Of a stretch of DNA of 38,281 nt, positions 1 to 9,192 are shown piece by piece. The notes beneath the pieces were generated by a model that was given only the letters and a program-made list of their open reading frames with translations, made no database searches and was not told where the DNA came from. The first letter of the stretch is position 1; the number at the start of each line of letters is the position of its first letter. The DNA is from Paracoccaceae bacterium. Its GTDB lineage: Bacteria > Pseudomonadota > Alphaproteobacteria > Rhodobacterales > Rhodobacteraceae. Location of the stretch: NCBI GenBank assembly GCA_029862205.1, contig JAOTXT010000040.1:1-38281 (forward strand), given 5' to 3'. The position numbers and the translations under genes were made by a program.

Positions 1-780
1 GAGCGTCCGCGTCCAGGCCGCCAGCACCAGCGCCATGACCACGCCCACCGAGGCGGCCTCGGTCGGCGTCGCGATGCCGCCATAGATCGATCCCATGACG
101 CCGATGATCAGGAACATGGGCGGCACAAGGTCGACCAGGCTCCATAGCCGCTCGGACCACGACACCGTGGGCTGCTCGCCGCCCCAATCCGGACGCAGCA
201 GGCAGGCAATCAGGATGATGACGACGAAAAGCCCGGAAAGCGCGAGCCCCGGCAGGATACCGGCCATGAAAAGCTCGGGCACCGAGGTGTCGGTGATGAA
301 GCCGTAGAGAATTAGGTTGATCGAGGGCGGAATCAGGATCCCCAAAGTGCCGCCTGCCGCGATCGAGCCCAGGAACAGGCTCTCGTTGTAGCTGCGCTGC
401 TCGATCTCTGGATAGGCCACGGTGCCGATGGTCGCGGCGGTCGCCACCGAGGATCCGGACGTGGCGGCGAAGATCGAGCACGAGACGATATTGGCATGCA
501 TCAGCCCGCCCGGCAGCCAGCTGAGCCATCCGGCGACGGCCTCGTACATCTTCCGGGCGATACCCGCGCGCAGGATGATCTCGCCCATCAGGATGAACAT
601 CGGGATCGCGATCAGAAGGAATTCCTTCTGCTTGTCCCAGATGAACTCGCCCATCGCCCGGCTGAGCCGGCCGCCCATATACATCTCGTCCAGCCCCATC
701 GAGAGCAGACCCAGCACAGCAGCCACATGAACCGCGGCCAGGACCAGGACCAAAAGGGCGACGATGATCCAGGCGGCCAT
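1..780 (-). CDS. TRAP transporter large permease (DctM type), partial
   Basis: This is the large membrane subunit of a tripartite ATP-independent periplasmic transporter, the part that drives sodium- or proton-coupled solute uptake across the inner membrane. The gene starts at an ATG (780 reading down) and runs off the window, so only the first 260 or so residues are seen. The visible part has the usual string of hydrophobic segments, a PMFILMGEI stretch near residue 50, the ATSGSSVATAATIG loop near residue 100, and the GGTLGILIPPSI motif near residue 140, all typical of DctM. It follows the small permease by 40 bases and the binding protein further upstream, giving the order dctP-dctQ-dctM. 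The substrate cannot be read from this subunit. The family call is secure. Confidence 0.95.
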   Translation of the reverse strand, partial: MAAWIIVALLVLVLAAVHVAAVLGLLSMGLDEMYMGGRLSRAMGEFIWDKQKEFLLIAIPMFILMGEIILRAGIARKMYEAVAGWLSWLPGGLMHANIVSCSIFAATSGSSVATAATIGTVAYPEIEQRSYNESLFLGSIAAGGTLGILIPPSINLILYGFITDTSVPELFMAGILPGLALSGLFVVIILIACLLRPDWGGEQPTVSWSERLWSLVDLVPPMFLIIGVMGSIYGGIATPTEAASVGVVMALVLAAWTRTL

Positions 781-820
781 CAGACGGCTCCCCGCGCCCA
801 GACACGTCCGAGGGCGGCGC

Positions 821-1456
821 TCACCGGTCGATCTCTTGAATGCCGCGGGTCTCCTCCTCCATCTCCTCGGAGACCGACATGGTGCCGGCCAGTGCCTGGA
901 CCGAGGCGGAGCCGCGCACAAAGAGCGAGGTGACCGTGTAGACAATCATGAAGATGAGAGTGAGGTTGAAGAAGATCAGCCCGGTCACCCAGACGATCTG
1001 CGGAATCCAGAGTGGGGTCAGCTGCGGCGTGACCGAGACCGAGTCACGCTCCCAGCTCTCGATGAAGACCGGCACGGCCTTCGAGGTGAAATAGGCCATG
1101 TAGGCGAACAGCATCGAAAGCGCGAAGATATCGAAGAGCGCGCGCACGCCCCGGGGCAGGAGGTTGTAGAGCGCGTCGATCCGGATATGGCTACGGTGCA
1201 GCAGGCAATAGGCATAGGCCCAGGTGGTCGCGCCGGCAAAGACATAGCCGGAATACTCGTCCGAGCCCGGGACGCGAAACTGCGGCAAGGTGAAGCCCGG
1301 CAGGACCTCGGTGCCGCCGAGTTTGCGCCCGATCACCTCGATCGTGACCATGAAGGCCGAGAGCAACAGCGCAAAGCCGCCGGCCCAGACGGCCCAAGCC
1401 GAGAGCCTGCCAAATAGGCGGTGGATGGCGGCGAATTGTTCCAAAGGAGCGGCCAA
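821..1456 (-). CDS. TRAP transporter small permease (DctQ type)
   Basis: This is the small membrane subunit of a TRAP transporter, which links the binding protein to the large permease. The 211-residue protein has about four hydrophobic segments, starting near residues 20-40 (AVWAGGFALLLSAFMV), and the usual IEVIGRKLGG motif after the first one. DctQ proteins are commonly 160-220 residues. The longest frame opens with TTG at 1456, with no ATG before residue 36, so a TTG start is likely but not certain. The start lies 62 bases after the dctP stop, and that gap holds a strong hairpin. The stop is 40 bases before dctM. It belongs to the same operon as both neighbours. Confidence 0.88.
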   Translation of the reverse strand: MAAPLEQFAAIHRLFGRLSAWAVWAGGFALLLSAFMVTIEVIGRKLGGTEVLPGFTLPQFRVPGSDEYSGYVFAGATTWAYAYCLLHRSHIRIDALYNLLPRGVRALFDIFALSMLFAYMAYFTSKAVPVFIESWERDSVSVTPQLTPLWIPQIVWVTGLIFFNLTLIFMIVYTVTSLFVRGSASVQALAGTMSVSEEMEEETRGIQEIDR

Positions 1457-1463
1457 CGCGACA

Positions 1464-1502
1464 GCCCCGCGCCCCTTTGATCTATCCTGGGGGGCGCGGG
1501 GC
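1464..1502 (-). promoter_or_regulatory. GC-rich hairpin between dctP and dctQ
   Basis: Bases 1464-1475 and 1491-1502 form a perfect 12-bp stem (CCCCGCGCCCC core) around a 15-base loop. It lies between the binding-protein stop and the small-permease start. In the transcript it is not followed by a U run, so an RNA-stabilising or partly attenuating role fits better than a full terminator. The stem is seen directly and its role is inferred. Confidence 0.7.
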
Positions 1503-1518
1503 CTGGATCACGCCCGGA

Positions 1519-2571
1519 TCAGAGCGGCGCCTGGACGCCGGCGATGTCGCCCATCGTGGCGTTCCACTCCTCGGCGCAGGCCTTGCCGCAACGCTCGGCG
1601 AAGCGCTTCAAGACCACGTTCTGGACGATGTCCTTGATCTTCGCGTTGTCCGCGTCGTTCATCTCGATCGGCTGCAGATTGCCCGTCTCACCCCAATCGC
1701 AGGGACCGCTGGAGTTGCACTGCAGAGCCATCGAGTCGGTGGCCTGGATCGAGTCCCAGATCTCGTTCTCGACCTTGGCGGCATTCTCTTTGATCAGCGC
1801 TTGGGTATCGGCGCTTAGCGCATCCCAGGCATCGCCGTTGAAGGCCATGAAGGTCGCCGCATATCCCAGACGCACCCGCACGTTGTGGGTCGTGACCTGG
1901 TACCATTTGGCGTTATATGCGGGCGCCGTGCCGGTGGTGCCGCAATCGGCGACGCCCTTCTGAAGTGCAGGCACGGCCTCGGCAAAGGCGATGGTCACCG
2001 ACGAGGCGCCCAGCCCCTCGATGAAATCGGCCAGCGAGGTCGAGTAGGTGCGGATCTTCTTGCCCTCGAGGCTGGCCAGATGGCCGTCCTCGCCGTCACC
2101 CAGGTTGCAGAAAAGCTGCTGGCTGGGGAACGTGTACAGCATCACCAGCTCGGCATTGTATTTGTCGCGCAGCTCGCGGCGGATGACCGGCTCATAGGCC
2201 TGCAGCGCCTTGCGGTAAGTGGCGAAGTCCTGGAAGACCCCGGCCAGGTCGATACCCTCCAGCGCCGGGCTGTCCTGGCTGGTATAGGTGGTCAGGGCGT
2301 GGACTGCGTCATAGGTGCCGAGCTTCAGGAGCTTGACCACCTCGTAGCCGGACAGCCCAAGCTCGGTGTAGGGCTTTGCATTGGCGGTCAGCTTGCCGTC
2401 GGACGCCTCGGGCAGGATCTTGCCCCAAAGCCGGCTCTCGTGCTCTTTCCAGTTGAAGAGGTTTCCCCAGGTGCCGACGACGGCGAATTCCTTGGTGTCG
2501 ATGTCACCCGACATGGCGGGCGCCGTGGTAGCCAGGACCGCCGCAACCGCGGCGCTGATTACGCGCTTCAT
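1519..2571 (-). CDS. TRAP transporter substrate-binding protein (DctP type)
   Basis: This is the periplasmic binding protein that captures the solute for the TRAP permease. The 350-residue protein begins with a clear signal peptide (MKRVISAAVAAVLATTAPAM, cleavage likely just after). Mature-part features include the LEGKKIRTYSTSLADFIEGLG segment and the following AFAEAVPALQKGVADC stretch, which match the DctP fold around its ligand-binding region. The ATG at 2571 follows a GGGAGGATG ribosome site. It is first in an operon with dctQ and dctM, and a short hairpin (2598-2614) lies just upstream. The divergent neighbour is a PF07286 gene, so the solute may be an amino-acid-like acid, but that is only contextual. 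Confidence 0.93.
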   Translation of the reverse strand: MKRVISAAVAAVLATTAPAMSGDIDTKEFAVVGTWGNLFNWKEHESRLWGKILPEASDGKLTANAKPYTELGLSGYEVVKLLKLGTYDAVHALTTYTSQDSPALEGIDLAGVFQDFATYRKALQAYEPVIRRELRDKYNAELVMLYTFPSQQLFCNLGDGEDGHLASLEGKKIRTYSTSLADFIEGLGASSVTIAFAEAVPALQKGVADCGTTGTAPAYNAKWYQVTTHNVRVRLGYAATFMAFNGDAWDALSADTQALIKENAAKVENEIWDSIQATDSMALQCNSSGPCDWGETGNLQPIEMNDADNAKIKDIVQNVVLKRFAERCGKACAEEWNATMGDIAGVQAPL

Positions 2572-2597
2572 GATTTCATCCTCCCATTTTCTGTTTC

Positions 2598-2614
2598 GGC
2601 GGCCCTAAGCCGCC
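2598..2614. promoter_or_regulatory. Short inverted repeat in the dctP/PF07286 divergent region
   Basis: GGCGGC and GCCGCC flank the 5-base loop CCTAA, 27 bases upstream of the dctP start. It could be a leader hairpin or half of an operator for the divergent pair. Nothing else in 2572-2711 stands out, and no convincing -35/-10 pair was found. Confidence 0.4.
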
Positions 2615-2711
2615 TGTTGGGGCGACGATAACCGCTTATGTCCCAATATGAAAAGCCCCGAGATCGGCGTCGTGATTGCGCTTGCAGCTAAGCGCGTGCA
2701 AAATGCCAGCC

Positions 2712-3521
2712 ATGACGTCCAACGATTATTCGGAGATGCTCAAGCTGCCCGTCGCCGATCTGCGGGAGCGGATTCGCGCCGGCGCCTATCGCGGCCAAAC
2801 CGCGGGGTTCGCACCTGGCAACCTGCAGGCCAACCTGGCGATCCTGGGTGATGGCTATGCCGAGGACTTCCGGGAATTCTGCGATCAGAACAGTCAGCCC
2901 TGCCCATTGGTCGGGGTCTCGGGCCGGGGCGACCCGGCGATGCCCATGCTGGGTGACATCGACATCCGGACCGATGTGCCGAGCTACAATGTGTACCGGC
3001 GTGGCGAGCTGACAGATACGGTCCATGACATCACCGGGCTCTGGACCGACGACATGGTCGCTTTCGCGCTCGGCTGTTCGTTCACGTTCGAGCGCGCGCT
3101 CAGCGAAGCGGGTATCCGCATGAAGCATATCGAGGCCAACAAGACCGTGCCGATGTTCCGGACCAACATCGCGCTGAATCCGGTCGGCCCGTTCACCGGC
3201 ACAATGGTGGTCTCGATGCGGCCGATTTCGCGCGATCAGGTCAATCTGGCGATCGAGATCACGTCTCGCTATCCGCACGCCCACGGCGCGCCGGTGCATG
3301 TGGGGGACGGCGAGAAGATCGGCGTCTCGGACATTGGCGCGCCCCATTGGGGAGAGCCGGCGGATTTCGGCGACGGAGATGTCCCGGTCTATTGGGCCTG
3401 CGGCGTAACCCCGCAAAACGTGCTCAGCACGGCGCGGCCGGAGATTTGCATCACTCATACGCCGGGGCGGATGCTGGTGACCGATATTCCTTCAAAGCAG
3501 CCGCCGATGGCCGTGGTTTAG
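2712..3521 (+). CDS. PF07286 (DUF1445) family protein, D-glutamate cyclase / putative hydro-lyase
   Basis: The protein belongs to the family once called DUF1445, annotated as putative hydro-lyase or D-glutamate cyclase (includes Bacillus YcsI). From the ATG at 2712 it has 269 residues, the usual family size. In-frame upstream ATGs at 2703 and 2676 exist, but none has a good ribosome site. Recognisable conserved stretches are the N-terminal GFAPGNLQANLAIL (about residue 35), DIDIRTDVPSYNVYRRGE, FALGCSFTFE, and the C-terminal WACGVTPQN and ITHTPGRMLVTD. It is divergent from the TRAP operon and its stop overlaps the convergent permease gene by four bases. The family is clear. The reaction and its link to the transporter are inferred. 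Confidence 0.85.
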   Translation: MTSNDYSEMLKLPVADLRERIRAGAYRGQTAGFAPGNLQANLAILGDGYAEDFREFCDQNSQPCPLVGVSGRGDPAMPMLGDIDIRTDVPSYNVYRRGELTDTVHDITGLWTDDMVAFALGCSFTFERALSEAGIRMKHIEANKTVPMFRTNIALNPVGPFTGTMVVSMRPISRDQVNLAIEITSRYPHAHGAPVHVGDGEKIGVSDIGAPHWGEPADFGDGDVPVYWACGVTPQNVLSTARPEICITHTPGRMLVTDIPSKQPPMAVV

Positions 3522-4666
3522 GTGACAGGCCGCCCGGCTTCGTAGAGCCAGGGCTGAAGCAGTGCCTCTGCTTCGGCCCGGCCCTTGTCGGTGAGCCGCA
3601 GCATTTCGCCCTCGCGCAGAACCAGACCATGATCGAGCCCGCGGAGCAAAACCTGGCGGGCACGCTCGTTCGTCCAGCCCAGATGGGTGCGCATCGCGGT
3701 CGCGACGTTTTCTTCGGCCCGGTCCTCGGTCCGCTCGTGGGTGGCCAGATGCACGACCAGCGCGCGCGCTTCGTTTTCCAGCGCCTGGCGCGCCCGGCGC
3801 TGCAAACCGGCGACGAGGCCATAGCGCGGCCCGAAGAGGCAGGCGAGGACAAGGCAGACCCCGGTCATCAGCGCCATCATCCCGCCGATCGACACATCCC
3901 AAGCGACGGCCAGGAAATAGCCTGCGATACTAGAAACCGCCGCGACCCCGATCCCGATCAACACCATCGTGACCAGCCGATCGGTCAGCAGGTAGGCGGT
4001 TGCAGGCGGCACGATGACAAAGGCGATGAACAGGATCGCGCCCACCGCGTCGAAGGCCGCGACAGCGGTGCCGCTGGTCAGGAACAACAGCGCATAGAAC
4101 AACAGCCGGGGCCGAAGGCCAAAGGCTTGCGCCAGGACGGGATCGAACGTCGCGAGCTTCAGTTCTTTCCAGAAGAGCGTCACGAATGCCGCGTTCACCA
4201 GGGTCATCGCGCCCATCCAGACGAGCGCTTGCGGCATCTGGTAGCCGGCGACTTCGATGGTATCGAGCCAGACGAACCCGATCTCGCCCAAAAGCACCGC
4301 ATGGGCATCGATATGCACGTCCCGCGCATAAAGATTGAGCAGCAGCACCCCGGCCGAGAAAAGCATGGGGAAGACCAGACCGATGGCCGCGTCATCCTTG
4401 ACCCGGCCAGACCGCGCAAGCGCCTCGGTCAGGAAGACAGTCAGCACCCCGGTCAGCGCCGCTCCGGCGATCTGGACAGGGCCAGACGCTATGCCGGTCA
4501 GAAGCCAAACGGTGACGATGCCGAAGACGATCGAGTGGCTGATCGCGTCGGACAGCATCGCGTTCTGGCGCAGCACAAGGAACGGCCCAATCAGGGCAGC
4601 GGCGGTGCCGACCAAAAGGCCGGTGGCAACGATCATCAGCGCCGGATTGTCAAAAAGCGCCTGCAT
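3518..4666 (-). CDS. sitD: Mn/Zn-type ABC transporter permease with C-terminal winged-helix-like domain
   Basis: This is the second membrane subunit of a Sit/Mnt/Znu-type metal-ion importer. Residues 1-290 hold the ABC-3 family membrane segments (LRQNAMLSDAISHSIVFGIV near residue 35; FWKELKLATFDPVLAQAFG near 165). About 90 extra residues then form a soluble tail rich in charged helices and ending LVLREGEMLRLTDKGRAEAEALL, which looks like a DtxR/MarR-style winged helix. Plain permeases of this family are about 280-300 residues, so the tail is a real fusion. The ATG at 4666 overlaps the upstream stop by one base (a GTG at 4669 is also possible). It is the last gene of the four-gene operon and the symbol follows roseobacter sitABCD usage. 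Confidence 0.88.
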   Translation of the reverse strand: MQALFDNPALMIVATGLLVGTAAALIGPFLVLRQNAMLSDAISHSIVFGIVTVWLLTGIASGPVQIAGAALTGVLTVFLTEALARSGRVKDDAAIGLVFPMLFSAGVLLLNLYARDVHIDAHAVLLGEIGFVWLDTIEVAGYQMPQALVWMGAMTLVNAAFVTLFWKELKLATFDPVLAQAFGLRPRLLFYALLFLTSGTAVAAFDAVGAILFIAFVIVPPATAYLLTDRLVTMVLIGIGVAAVSSIAGYFLAVAWDVSIGGMMALMTGVCLVLACLFGPRYGLVAGLQRRARQALENEARALVVHLATHERTEDRAEENVATAMRTHLGWTNERARQVLLRGLDHGLVLREGEMLRLTDKGRAEAEALLQPWLYEAGRPVT

Positions 4667-5802
4667 CACCGATTGGCCCCGCTGATCTCCGCATCGAGCC
4701 GCTCGGCCTCTGCCAGCCCCTCCCGCGTCAAAACCCAGTGGTCGCCCTCGCCCGGCATGTGGCGCGCGGGGTTGACAAAGCCCCGCGCCGCCAGCCGTTC
4801 GAGCGCCGCGCGGGTTTCATGGCCGTGATAGGTGTCCAGCATCCCTTGTTCCGCAGGGTAGCTCGGGTCAGCATGGGTGCGGGTGAGCTGCAAAAGCGTG
4901 TCCAGCACTTGCCGTCCGCGCAGTGCACGGCGCTCGCGCACCCGCGCCAGCGCCTCCCAAAGGACGCCGCGCTCAGGCGCGAACAGGATCGAGACGACGA
5001 CGATCGCCGAGGCGGCCAGCACAATCAGCGGCCCGGTCGCCAACCCCCTCGCGGTGGCGCTGATCAGCGCACCGGTGATGCCAGAGGCCATGCCGATCAG
5101 GGCCGCCAGGATCACCATATGTTCGAGCCGCCTGGTCCATTGTCGGGCCGCGACGGCCGGTGCGATCACCATCGCGGCCATCAGCACGACACCGACCATC
5201 TGCAGCCCGACCACCACCGCAAGCGCCACCATCACTGTGAGCGCGATCTCCAGCAGGGTCACTGGCAGGCCGATCGTCTGGGCAAAGACCGGGTCGAAGG
5301 TGACGAGTTTGAACTCTTTCCAGAAAATCATGACGGCCGCCAAGGCGGCGAGCGTAATCGCTCCCATGATCCACAGATCGCCGCGCAGGATCGCGGCTGC
5401 CTGGCCGAACAGAAACGTCTCTAGGCCCGCCTGACTAGCACCGCCGCGCCCCTGGATCACGGTCAGAAGCACGACGCCAAGCGCGAAGAAGACGCTGAGC
5501 GAGATGCCGATCGCGGCATCGGTCTTCAGTCGGCTGAGCCGGGTCAGCGCCAGGATGGTCAACGCGGCCAATCCCCCGGTCGCGAGCGCGCCCGTTAGGA
5601 TCGCGCCAAGCTCACGCGCGCCGACCACCAGAAAACCAAGGCAGATGCCCGGCAGCGCCGCATGGCTCAGCGCATCGCCGACCAGGCTCTGCCGTCGCAG
5701 CACCGCGAAGCTGCCGAGCACACCGCTGACCACACCCAGAATCGCCGCGCCCATCGCGACGTTCTGCAGCGTGTAGTCCGACAGAAAATCGATCAGGTTC
5801 AT
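4666..5802 (-). CDS. sitC: Mn/Zn-type ABC transporter permease with C-terminal winged-helix-like domain
   Basis: This is the first membrane subunit of the metal-ion importer, 378 residues from [16 protein letters not shown]. The ABC-3 family core spans about residues 15-285, with [19 protein letters not shown] near residue 35 and [19 protein letters not shown] near residue 165. A soluble tail follows and ends in a winged-helix-like element ([15 protein letters not shown], then [14 protein letters not shown]). The ATG was chosen because it forms an ATGA overlap with the ATPase stop and sits right before the first membrane segment. The frame stays open upstream only by chance. Both permeases share the same layout, which suggests an old duplication within the operon. 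Confidence 0.9.
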   Translation of the reverse strand: MNLIDFLSDYTLQNVAMGAAILGVVSGVLGSFAVLRRQSLVGDALSHAALPGICLGFLVVGARELGAILTGALATGGLAALTILALTRLSRLKTDAAIGISLSVFFALGVVLLTVIQGRGGASQAGLETFLFGQAAAILRGDLWIMGAITLAALAAVMIFWKEFKLVTFDPVFAQTIGLPVTLLEIALTVMVALAVVVGLQMVGVVLMAAMVIAPAVAARQWTRRLEHMVILAALIGMASGITGALISATARGLATGPLIVLAASAIVVVSILFAPERGVLWEALARVRERRALRGRQVLDTLLQLTRTHADPSYPAEQGMLDTYHGHETRAALERLAARGFVNPARHMPGEGDHWVLTREGLAEAERLDAEISGANR

Positions 5803-6620
5803 CGCGCGGGCGCCTCGGCCTCCCCTGCCACGGGGACTGCACCCTCGTCGATCCCGCGCAGAAGCGAAATCTGACCGCCATAGGCTTGGCGCAGATGGTC
5901 CGCCGTGTAGGCCTCGTGCACCGGGCCTTGAGCGATGACGCGCACATTCAGGATCACGATCCAATCGAAATACTCACGCACGGTCTGCAGATCGTGATGC
6001 ACCACGATGACAGTCTTTCCCCGGTCGCGCAGGCCTTTCAGAAGGCGCACGATCGCGCGCTCGGTTGTCGCATCGACGCCCGCCATCGGCTCGTCGAGGA
6101 AATAAAGGTCCGCGTCCTGCACCAGCGCACGGGCCAGGAAAACCCGCTGCTGCTGACCGCCCGAAAGCTGGCTGATCTGACGTCCGGCCAGATCGGCGAT
6201 TCCGACCTCCTCGAGCGCCCCCAGCGCGCGATCCCGATCCGCCGCCCCGGGCCGGCGAACCCAGCCCAAATGGCCGTATCGGCCCATCATCACCACGTCG
6301 AGCGCAGTGGTGGGGAAATCCCAATCGACACTGGTGCGCTGTGGCACATAGGCGATCCGGCGGCGCTGGGCGGCATAGGGTTTCCCGAAGAGGCGCACAT
6401 GGCCGGCGGTCGCCGGCACCAACTCAAGCACCGACTTGATGAGCGTGCTCTTGCCAGCGCCGTTCGGCCCGACGATCGCCGCCATGACGCCTGGCGGCAC
6501 GTCCAGATCGATGTCCCAGAGGACCGGCCGCCCGTGATAGCTGACCGTCAGATCCTCAACATGGAGCGCGAGCCCGGGCTCGTGCAGCTCTCCGGGCGGG
6601 CCGGTCCGCAGGTCCTTCAT
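5799..6620 (-). CDS. sitB: Mn/Zn-type ABC transporter ATP-binding protein
   Basis: This is the ATPase that powers the metal importer at the cytoplasmic face. It has 273 residues from [16 protein letters not shown]. Walker A is GPNGAGKST (about residue 55), the signature is [15 protein letters not shown], Walker B is [12 protein letters not shown], and the switch histidine follows in VIVVHHDL. The chosen ATG lies four bases after the stop of the binding-protein gene. The next gene starts inside its stop codon (ATGA overlap), so translation is probably coupled. The family call is firm. The metal is inferred from the neighbouring mntR. Confidence 0.93.
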   Translation of the reverse strand: MKDLRTGPPGELHEPGLALHVEDLTVSYHGRPVLWDIDLDVPPGVMAAIVGPNGAGKSTLIKSVLELVPATAGHVRLFGKPYAAQRRRIAYVPQRTSVDWDFPTTALDVVMMGRYGHLGWVRRPGAADRDRALGALEEVGIADLAGRQISQLSGGQQQRVFLARALVQDADLYFLDEPMAGVDATTERAIVRLLKGLRDRGKTVIVVHHDLQTVREYFDWIVILNVRVIAQGPVHEAYTADHLRQAYGGQISLLRGIDEGAVPVAGEAEAPAR

Positions 6621-6624
6621 CGCT

Positions 6625-7590
6625 CTATCCCTCAATGGACAAGTTCCACCGCGCCGCCCAGGACGCCAGTTCGCTGGGCAACGGCAGCGGCTGGCCGCCG
6701 AGGGCCGCGACAATCGACCGGGTATTGGCGTGGATCATGCCGATATAGGTGCCGGCTGGGGTGCCCGCCTCGCCCATCGCGTCGGAATAGAGCTGCGGCC
6801 CAAGGGCGATTTCGTGGCCGCGCCTTGCCGCCGCGTCGATCACCGCCTGGATGGTGCGCGGATTGATGGTCGATTCGATGAAGACCGCGGGGACATTGCG
6901 GGCCACGACCGTATCGACCGTCTCGCGGATATCGGCGATGCCAGCCTCGCTCTCGGTCGAGATGCCCTGGATGCCGATGACCTCGATTCCATAGGCTTTG
7001 CCGAAATAGGCGAAAGCGTCGTGAGCCGTGACAAGGATCCGTTGTTCTTCCGGGATCGTCGCGACGCTGGCCGCGACCCACCGGTCGAGCGCCTGCAACG
7101 CGCTCGCATATTCCTCGGCCCGCGCGGCCATCTCGGCCTCGCATTCGGGCGCAAGTTCGGTGAAGACCCTGGCAATCACCGGTCCGGTGCCGGCCCAAAG
7201 CGAGGCGTCCATCCAGACATGGGGGTCCGCGTATTCCGCTCCAACAGGATTGATCAGCGCGGGATTCGGCACCGCGGCCTCGGCGATCGCCTTGGTCGGA
7301 CGCCGCTCGGACAGCTTGCCCAGCACCTCTCCTAGCTGGCCTTCAAGATTGAGCCCCACATAGAGGACCGCGTCCGCGCCGAAGAGCAGGTTCACGTCGC
7401 CCGCGCTTGGCTGGTAGAGGTGGGGGTCGATTCCAGGCCCCATCATTGTCTCGACCGCAACGCAGCTTCCCGCGACGTTCTGTGCAACGTCGGCCAACAT
7501 GCCAACGGTCGCGACCGCTTTCGGTTCGGCATGGGCGGTTAGCGGCAGAAACGCCGCCACGGCGACGGCGGCTTTCAAACTGCGAATCAT
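6625..7590 (-). CDS. sitA: Metal-binding periplasmic protein of Mn/Zn ABC transporter
   Basis: This cluster A-I binding protein captures Mn(II) or Zn(II) in the periplasm for the Sit-type importer. It has 321 residues from [13 protein letters not shown], with a signal peptide ending near THA. Likely metal ligands are His57 (DPHLYQPS), His124 (DPHVWMD), His190 (TAHDAFAYF) and Asp270 (LYSDAMGE). That three-His plus Asp set resembles TroA, whereas many Mn-specific proteins have Glu at the third position, so metal choice cannot be settled by ligands alone. There is no His-rich loop of the kind common in ZnuA. It is first in the operon, divergent from mntR, which favours manganese. A TTG at 7608 is an alternative start, but the ATG places the signal peptide best. 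Confidence 0.9.
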   Translation of the reverse strand: MIRSLKAAVAVAAFLPLTAHAEPKAVATVGMLADVAQNVAGSCVAVETMMGPGIDPHLYQPSAGDVNLLFGADAVLYVGLNLEGQLGEVLGKLSERRPTKAIAEAAVPNPALINPVGAEYADPHVWMDASLWAGTGPVIARVFTELAPECEAEMAARAEEYASALQALDRWVAASVATIPEEQRILVTAHDAFAYFGKAYGIEVIGIQGISTESEAGIADIRETVDTVVARNVPAVFIESTINPRTIQAVIDAAARRGHEIALGPQLYSDAMGEAGTPAGTYIGMIHANTRSIVAALGGQPLPLPSELASWAARWNLSIEG

Positions 7591-7630
7591 GAATCTGCGC
7601 ACTCCCAAACACGTTGGAATTCCGGTGGAT

Positions 7631-7658
7631 AATTTAGGTAAGGGCTCAAAAAACTCAA
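7631..7658 (-). promoter_or_regulatory. Possible sitA promoter in AT-rich mntR-sitA spacer
   Basis: On the minus strand TTGAGT (7658-7653) and TAAATT (7636-7631) are separated by 16 bases, a fair sigma-70-like pair 41 bases ahead of the sitA ATG. The spacer 7591-7712 is far more AT-rich than its surroundings and is the natural place for an MntR or Mur operator. I could not recognise a confident operator sequence. Confidence 0.35.
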
Positions 7659-7808
7659 TCTACTGCTTTATTTGGTCTCGGCTATTTTTGTGCGGCACGT
7701 ATAAGATTCGCGATAGCCGATCCCTCCGACACCCCGCCCCGACGACTGCGCGAGGCCAAGCGCCAAGCCCGGAGCTTCAACCGGGTCCGCGCCGCCCATC
7801 AGCGCGAG

Positions 7809-8159
7809 GTGGCCGAGGACTACGTCGAGCTGATCGCGGATCTGATCGACGTGACTGGCGAGGCGCGCGCGGTCGATCCGGCCGAGCGACTGGGCGTCAC
7901 GAATGCGGCCGTAAACAATGCGCTCAACCGGCTTGCCCGCGAAGGCCTGGTCACGCGCCAACGCTATCGATCGATCTTTCTGACGGAAGCGGGCCGCAAG
8001 CTGGCCGGGGAAGCACGCGAGCGCCATCGCTTGGTCCGTGATTTCCTGATCAGCATCGGCGTCGATGCCGAGATCGCCGAAATCGACGCCGAGGGGATTG
8101 AGCACCACACTAGCGAAATCACCCTGAATGCGTTGCGCCGCTTTCTCAACGACCGGTGA
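7809..8159 (+). CDS. mntR: MntR-type manganese-responsive regulator (DtxR family)
   Basis: The encoded protein is a DtxR-family metalloregulator closely resembling proteobacterial MntR, which controls Mn uptake genes. From the GTG at 7809 it has 116 residues: a winged helix (AEDYVELIADLI, VTNAAVNNALNRLAREGLV, IFLTEAGRKLA) and the metal-binding dimerisation part (ERHRLVRDFLISIGV, DAEGIEHHTSEITL) with the expected Glu/His ligands. MntR homology continues in frame upstream of this GTG (RSFNRVRAAHQREV), so the true protein should start about 20-32 codons earlier. The only candidates there are CTG at 7746 and ATA at 7713, with no ATG, GTG or TTG. It is divergent from the sit operon, its likely target. 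Confidence 0.85.
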   Translation: MAEDYVELIADLIDVTGEARAVDPAERLGVTNAAVNNALNRLAREGLVTRQRYRSIFLTEAGRKLAGEARERHRLVRDFLISIGVDAEIAEIDAEGIEHHTSEITLNALRRFLNDR

Positions 8160-8217
8160 TCGCGGCCCGGCTACGGCGCTAACCGCGCAACTCCAATAAT
8201 CCTTATCTCATAGCCAC

Positions 8218-9188
<971 letters not shown>

Positions 9189-9192
<4 letters not shown>

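Noticed and set aside
3347-4828. Long plus-strand open frame of 493 codons
   Set aside because: It is antisense to the metal permease genes, is rich in Arg, Gln, Asp and His, and has no domain. It is a high-GC shadow of the real genes.
6625-7590. Calling the metal-binding protein ZnuA
   Set aside because: There is no His-rich loop, an Asp is the fourth ligand, and the divergent regulator is MntR-like, so manganese is favoured, although zinc cannot be ruled out.
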